Position numbers and translations under genes: made by a program
Part shown: positions 4,757 through 7,583 of the stretch, piece by piece
Layout of the letters: each line of letters starts with the position of its first letter
Numbering within the stretch: the first letter of the stretch is position 1
Notes under the pieces: generated by a model
Database searches by the model: none
What the model was told of the DNA's origin: nothing
What the model saw: only the letters and a program-made list of their open reading frames with translations
Origin: Microcaldota archaeon
GTDB lineage: Archaea > Micrarchaeota > Micrarchaeia > Anstonellales > Bilamarchaeaceae
Length of the DNA stretch: 7,583 bases
Reading direction: 5' to 3'
NCBI GenBank assembly: GCA_013331535.1
Contig: DUGF01000108.1
Coordinates: 1 to 7,583 of the forward strand

Positions 4757-5953
4757 CTATGCCTTGATTGGATTGCTGAGCCTTCCCAAAAACAATATGT
4801 TTCCACTGGCACGCTCAACAATTGCAAATACGAATGGATGGTCGGCAATGAACTGGATTGGCTTGTGCGACGCACCGAGCGTGGCACCTATGATGGATGT
4901 AGCTGCGGCTGCCTTTGTTCCCTTCTCGTTGGTTTCAACAAATGCGCTATGAAGCACTTTATCCACAAAAAGCGGCTCTAAACCGTTATTTATACCGGAA
5001 AAATCCGCAGCAGGGCTAAACGCGGTAACCAAACCCATTTTACGAAGTACATCTATTAGCTCATAGCTGGTATTTAACTTAAACCTTGGCAATATGACGT
5101 CCACTTCTCGCGGAATTATGTCTGCATTTTCGTGCAATTTTGAAAGCCTTTGCGCATCAAGCCCAGGTTTTGAGTTGACATCGCATCTTGGCAAGAATAG
5201 CTCCATGGCCAAATCCTTTCCAACATAAGGCAGTTCCAGAACCTGAACGCCGTCAGATTCCCCGTAATTGAAATAACTTTTCAAGTGCATCATCTGAACC
5301 GAAGTTGTACGGCCATCGTCAGTTCTGAAGTCCTGTTCACGGGTATTCTCTGCCGGGAATTGAAAAACCCATGTTCCCTTGAAATAAACCGCGTTTGTAA
5401 GTATGAAACGCGTAAGAGCTGTTATCGAGGTAGGAGGTACCATCTCAGGGATTTTGCCGTTTGTGTGCTTAGACCCCCAAGCATTTATTCTGGCAACATC
5501 AATGGCGCCGAACTCTCCGCGGTATGTATTGCAGATTGTTTTCATAAACTCTTCAGAAGCCTTGGATCTTGCCCATAATGCGTTTGCCATTCTAAGCTCA
5601 TACGGTCGCTGCGCCTGGCCGCTTGTTCTTTCGCATAATTCCTTAAATGATTCTCTTCGGACATCATTTGCCAGTGGAAGCAGAATCTCATCTATCTCAG
5701 TAGCAGTTTCACCAAGCGCACCCTCTCGTACCATTGCCCATGCAGTCAGCAGGCTTGTTGGCGAGAAAAACATACTGTCCGTGCCACCAAGCGCTGCATA
5801 AAGTTTAAACGCGAATTCATTGTTTGCTGTTACAAGAGCCGCCGAGGATTCGGAAAGTGGTTTTCTCCTTCTTAATGCATCTTGCAAGTCTTTATTGGAT
5901 GTGCCTGGTTTATTGTCAAAGACTAATCTACACTCTTGATGTATACCTGCCAT
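4757..5953 (-). CDS. Serpin, inhibitory type, probably cytoplasmic
   Basis: The 398-residue product is a full-length serpin, a protease inhibitor that traps its target by inserting its cleaved reactive loop into beta-sheet A. Visible landmarks: NEFAFKLYAAL (45-55, helix A), NVFFSPTS-like MFFSPTSLLTA (61-71), TNAVYFKGTW (186-195), VETNEKGTKAAAAT (339-352), ADHPFVF (370-376) and FLGRLSNP (388-395). The loop hinge matches the inhibitory consensus: E343 (P17), G345 (P15), T346 (P14), then AAAA at P12-P9 and T at P8. With antithrombin spacing, P1-P1' is Leu359-Gly360, suggesting a chymotrypsin- or subtilisin-like target. The N terminus has a polar extension of about 40 residues and no signal peptide, so it probably acts inside the cell. 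The start has a strong GGGAGGA Shine-Dalgarno 5 nt upstream. Serpins are sporadic in archaea, so horizontal acquisition is plausible but untested. Confidence 0.97.
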   Translation of the reverse strand: MAGIHQECRLVFDNKPGTSNKDLQDALRRRKPLSESSAALVTANNEFAFKLYAALGGTDSMFFSPTSLLTAWAMVREGALGETATEIDEILLPLANDVRRESFKELCERTSGQAQRPYELRMANALWARSKASEEFMKTICNTYRGEFGAIDVARINAWGSKHTNGKIPEMVPPTSITALTRFILTNAVYFKGTWVFQFPAENTREQDFRTDDGRTTSVQMMHLKSYFNYGESDGVQVLELPYVGKDLAMELFLPRCDVNSKPGLDAQRLSKLHENADIIPREVDVILPRFKLNTSYELIDVLRKMGLVTAFSPAADFSGINNGLEPLFVDKVLHSAFVETNEKGTKAAAATSIIGATLGASHKPIQFIADHPFVFAIVERASGNILFLGRLSNPIKA

Positions 5954-5958
5954 GAGAA

Positions 5959-5965
5959 TCCTCCC
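5959..5965 (-). promoter_or_regulatory. Shine-Dalgarno of the serpin gene
   Basis: GGGAGGA on the minus strand lies 5 nt before the serpin ATG at 5953. It fixes the start and shows this mRNA has a leader, unlike the apparently leaderless genes to the left. The nearby TTTAAAA (5971-5977) is too close to be its TATA box. Confidence 0.75.
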
Positions 5966-6006
5966 ACTATTTTAAAACAAGTTAGATATGATGTATGCAT
6001 AGATAA

Positions 6007-6028
6007 GGTTATAAATATGGTTATAAAT
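6007..6028. promoter_or_regulatory. Tandem TATA-like repeat in the serpin/small-ORF divergent promoter
   Basis: The 10-bp sequence GGTTATAAAT occurs twice, at 6007-6016 and 6019-6028, with a 12-bp period of about one helical turn. Each copy holds a TATA-like core readable on either strand. The centre (6017.5) is roughly midway between the serpin start (5953) and the small ORF start (6077), leaving room for a TATA-to-start distance of about 25 nt plus a leader with Shine-Dalgarno on each side. It could be a pair of opposed promoters or a TATA box with a duplicated operator. Confidence 0.5.
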
Positions 6029-6076
6029 CTGGTAGTCGGCGAGATATTTTAGTGTATATGTCGATGAGGAGATAAC

Positions 6077-6145
6077 ATGCCATCATTCCGCGACTTTCTC
6101 GATCCGAGTGAACGACAACCCGATTCTTTTTTATTTACTTCTTAA
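6077..6145 (+). CDS. Putative 22-residue small ORF with strong Shine-Dalgarno
   Basis: ATG at 6077 opens 22 codons ending in TAA at 6143-6145. GAGGAG (6066-6071) lies 5 nt upstream, as good a ribosome site as any in the window. The product begins MPSFRDFLDPSERQP and ends in a short hydrophobic SFLFTS; it is not recognised. A T-rich run follows inside its end, and the radical SAM gene starts 19 nt after the stop. It may be a small protein, a leader peptide regulating the downstream gene, or the remnant of a longer gene. Its first seven codons resemble a second site at 3555, differing mostly by synonymous changes, which mildly supports translation. Confidence 0.4.
   Translation: MPSFRDFLDPSERQPDSFLFTS
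6124..6143 (+). terminator. T-rich tract, possible terminator or TATA-like region
   Basis: TTCTTTTTTATTTACTTCTT, with six consecutive T at 6127-6132, ends within the small ORF. It could terminate a short transcript starting near 6050. Alternatively its TTTTTTATTTA part, centred about 30 nt before the ATG at 6165, could act as TATA box for the radical SAM gene. Composition alone does not separate these. Confidence 0.3.
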
Positions 6146-6164
6146 CACTGTTTATACGATAAAA

Positions 6165-7583
6165 ATGCATATGCCAAAAAAGAGATTAATTTTCGATAAA
6201 GTACAGGATGTTCAAAGGCAGTTCCTTGATGGAAATCGGAGAATTTTATTAGTTGACCCTGGAAAGCCTGCAGGTTCTATGTATGGAAGAAGCACTTCGT
6301 TGGCACTGTCGCTTCTAAAATCAATCGCAAGACGCTACAAAGTCGAAGTTGACATTGTAAATCTTGGTCGCGGAGAAAGAATCAGCGCCACGGATTATCC
6401 AATTGTTGGTTTTACCGGAACATCCCCAGCTCATGCCCAAGTGCTTGAATTCGCAAAGCAGTTTCAGAACGGTTCTAGCTTGGTCCTAAAAGGTGGCTCT
6501 GCCGAAACCGCGGATAGATACGCTCAGATGGATCCGGCATATCCGATAGACATCTCATTTATCGGTTATTCGGATGATTCCTTTGCGCGTTTTTTAGAAT
6601 TTGTTTTAGGACGGTTAACCCTTTCCGATGTTCCAGATATTCGCTACCATGACGGAAAAGGGATGATAGCAACCAATAGAGGTCCTTGTCGGTCATTTAT
6701 TTTACCCGACCCAGATTTGTTAGAGGTCGAAACACCGTTTTCTTCTTTATTGATTGCCGGTGCAAAGACAATGATACGTTTCCAATCCGTTCGTGGTTGC
6801 TCTTTTGCGTGCACGTTCTGCGGATTAGATAAAAATATGGCATGGACTAGCGCGTCTCAAACTGTAGAATACTTGAGATCAGTCAAAAGCATTACTGGTG
6901 CAGACAGTGCATTCTGTGAGAATGCGACCTTTGGAATTGATCGCCATCCGAAAATCAGGACGTCTCATTCTGGTTGGACTGAAGAGTTTTGCAGGCTCGT
7001 CGCCCCGCTTGGTATGAAGTTAGGTGTGCAGACCAGAGTCGATTGTTTAGACAACGAAACAGTGGATAGATTCGTGGAAGGGAATGTCTCTTCAGTTTAT
7101 CTTGGTGTTGAATCTACTGGAGTTTCTGCATTACGCGAAGTTCATAAGGAAGTAGATGGAGGATACACAGATATGCTTTGCCGGAATATCTCGTATGCAC
7201 TTTCCAAGGGCCTAATTGTCAGTGTTTCGATAATCAATGACTTGGGTTCTGAAGAGGATTTGCGACAGACTGTTTCTAACTTGGTTTCATTGGGAGTTCA
7301 TGAGATTTGGCCCGAGTCTTTGAAATTATATCCAGGCACCCCTCTTTCTAGACAGGATAACCAAAGAATCCTGGAGGTTTATAGGGCTCGGGATAGCTCC
7401 CTTTTTAGTCCACAGGTTATTACGCCCGAGGTATTGGAAGATGTTGGTTCTTTATTGGCTTTTGGTCCGGAACATGCCTTCCAAAGGAAAATGCTGGCTT
7501 GTGTTGTTGCAAATAGAACTCGAAACCAATCCTCAGGTACCTATATAGCAAATCCATTTGTAAGCGTTACTGGCGGCCCAATA
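6165..7583 (+). CDS. Radical SAM protein with N-terminal B12-binding-like domain (3' end outside window)
   Basis: The frame is open from ATG 6165 to the last base, 473 codons, so the gene is truncated by the window. A second in-frame ATG at 6171 (MPKKRLIF) is equally possible. Residues about 27-150 (ILLVDPGKP..., VDIVNLGRG, IVGFTGTSPAHAQVLEFAKQ, VLKGGSAE) alternate strands and helices like the Rossmann-type cobalamin-binding domain of B12-radical SAM proteins; no DxHxxG motif is present, as is common in that class. The radical SAM cluster is RGCSFACTFCG with C212, C216 and C219 (C-x3-C-x2-C), binding the 4Fe-4S that cleaves SAM. Later family features are FCENATFGID, TRVDCLDNETVDRF, VYLGVESTG and LYPGTPL. 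The substrate is unknown; such enzymes include methylases, methylthiolases and lipid- or cofactor-modifying enzymes. It is transcribed away from the serpin. Confidence 0.9.
   Translation, partial: MHMPKKRLIFDKVQDVQRQFLDGNRRILLVDPGKPAGSMYGRSTSLALSLLKSIARRYKVEVDIVNLGRGERISATDYPIVGFTGTSPAHAQVLEFAKQFQNGSSLVLKGGSAETADRYAQMDPAYPIDISFIGYSDDSFARFLEFVLGRLTLSDVPDIRYHDGKGMIATNRGPCRSFILPDPDLLEVETPFSSLLIAGAKTMIRFQSVRGCSFACTFCGLDKNMAWTSASQTVEYLRSVKSITGADSAFCENATFGIDRHPKIRTSHSGWTEEFCRLVAPLGMKLGVQTRVDCLDNETVDRFVEGNVSSVYLGVESTGVSALREVHKEVDGGYTDMLCRNISYALSKGLIVSVSIINDLGSEEDLRQTVSNLVSLGVHEIWPESLKLYPGTPLSRQDNQRILEVYRARDSSLFSPQVITPEVLEDVGSLLAFGPEHAFQRKMLACVVANRTRNQSSGTYIANPFVSVTGGPI

Noticed and set aside
5403..5801. 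132-codon plus-strand open frame inside the serpin region
   Set aside because: It lies wholly antisense to a serpin with full-length family conservation, has no recognisable motif and no ribosome site; it is a shadow frame.
6007..6028. CRISPR-like direct repeats
   Set aside because: There are only two 10-bp copies with a 2-bp gap and no spacers; a promoter or operator repeat is the better reading.

Overview
The window looks archaeal. It carries mevalonate-pathway genes including isopentenyl phosphate kinase. Several starts have no Shine-Dalgarno sequence but have an A/T-rich TATA-like box about 25 nt upstream, as expected for leaderless archaeal transcripts. Base composition is moderate and coding is dense. 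I cannot place it in a phylum from sequence alone; a metagenome-derived or little-studied lineage is plausible.

Layout, left to right: the C-terminal end of mevalonate kinase (+, 2-316); endonuclease III (-, 313-990); diphosphomevalonate or phosphomevalonate decarboxylase MvaD (+, 1041-2048); an intergenic region with stacked hairpins (2091-2172); isopentenyl phosphate kinase (-, 2205-2960); UbiX-type flavin prenyltransferase (+, 3010-3558); a two-helix membrane protein of unknown function (-, 3561-4166); a multi-pass membrane protein of unknown function (+, 4222-4752); an inhibitory-type serpin without signal peptide (-, 4757-5953); a promoter region with a tandem TATA-like repeat; a 22-codon ORF with a strong Shine-Dalgarno (+, 6077-6145); and a radical SAM protein with an N-terminal B12-binding-like domain that runs off the right edge (+, 6165-7583).

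Four genes concern isoprenoid building blocks. Mevalonate kinase makes 5-phosphomevalonate, an MvaD-family decarboxylase yields an isopentenyl (di)phosphate, and IPK converts isopentenyl phosphate to IPP. UbiX makes the prenylated FMN needed by UbiD-family decarboxylases, including the one in the archaeal anhydromevalonate route. The locus therefore mixes signatures of two alternative routes. Endonuclease III sits among them without an obvious functional link.

The most unusual structural point is that nine consecutive long genes alternate strand perfectly (+-+-+-+-+), so there is no operon. In the three compact divergent gaps one A/T-rich box lies almost exactly midway between the two start codons, suggesting shared bidirectional promoters. 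Three of four convergent pairs end within 4 nt of each other or overlap. The right part (two membrane proteins, serpin, small ORF, radical SAM protein) has no recognised common pathway and looks like accessory content.
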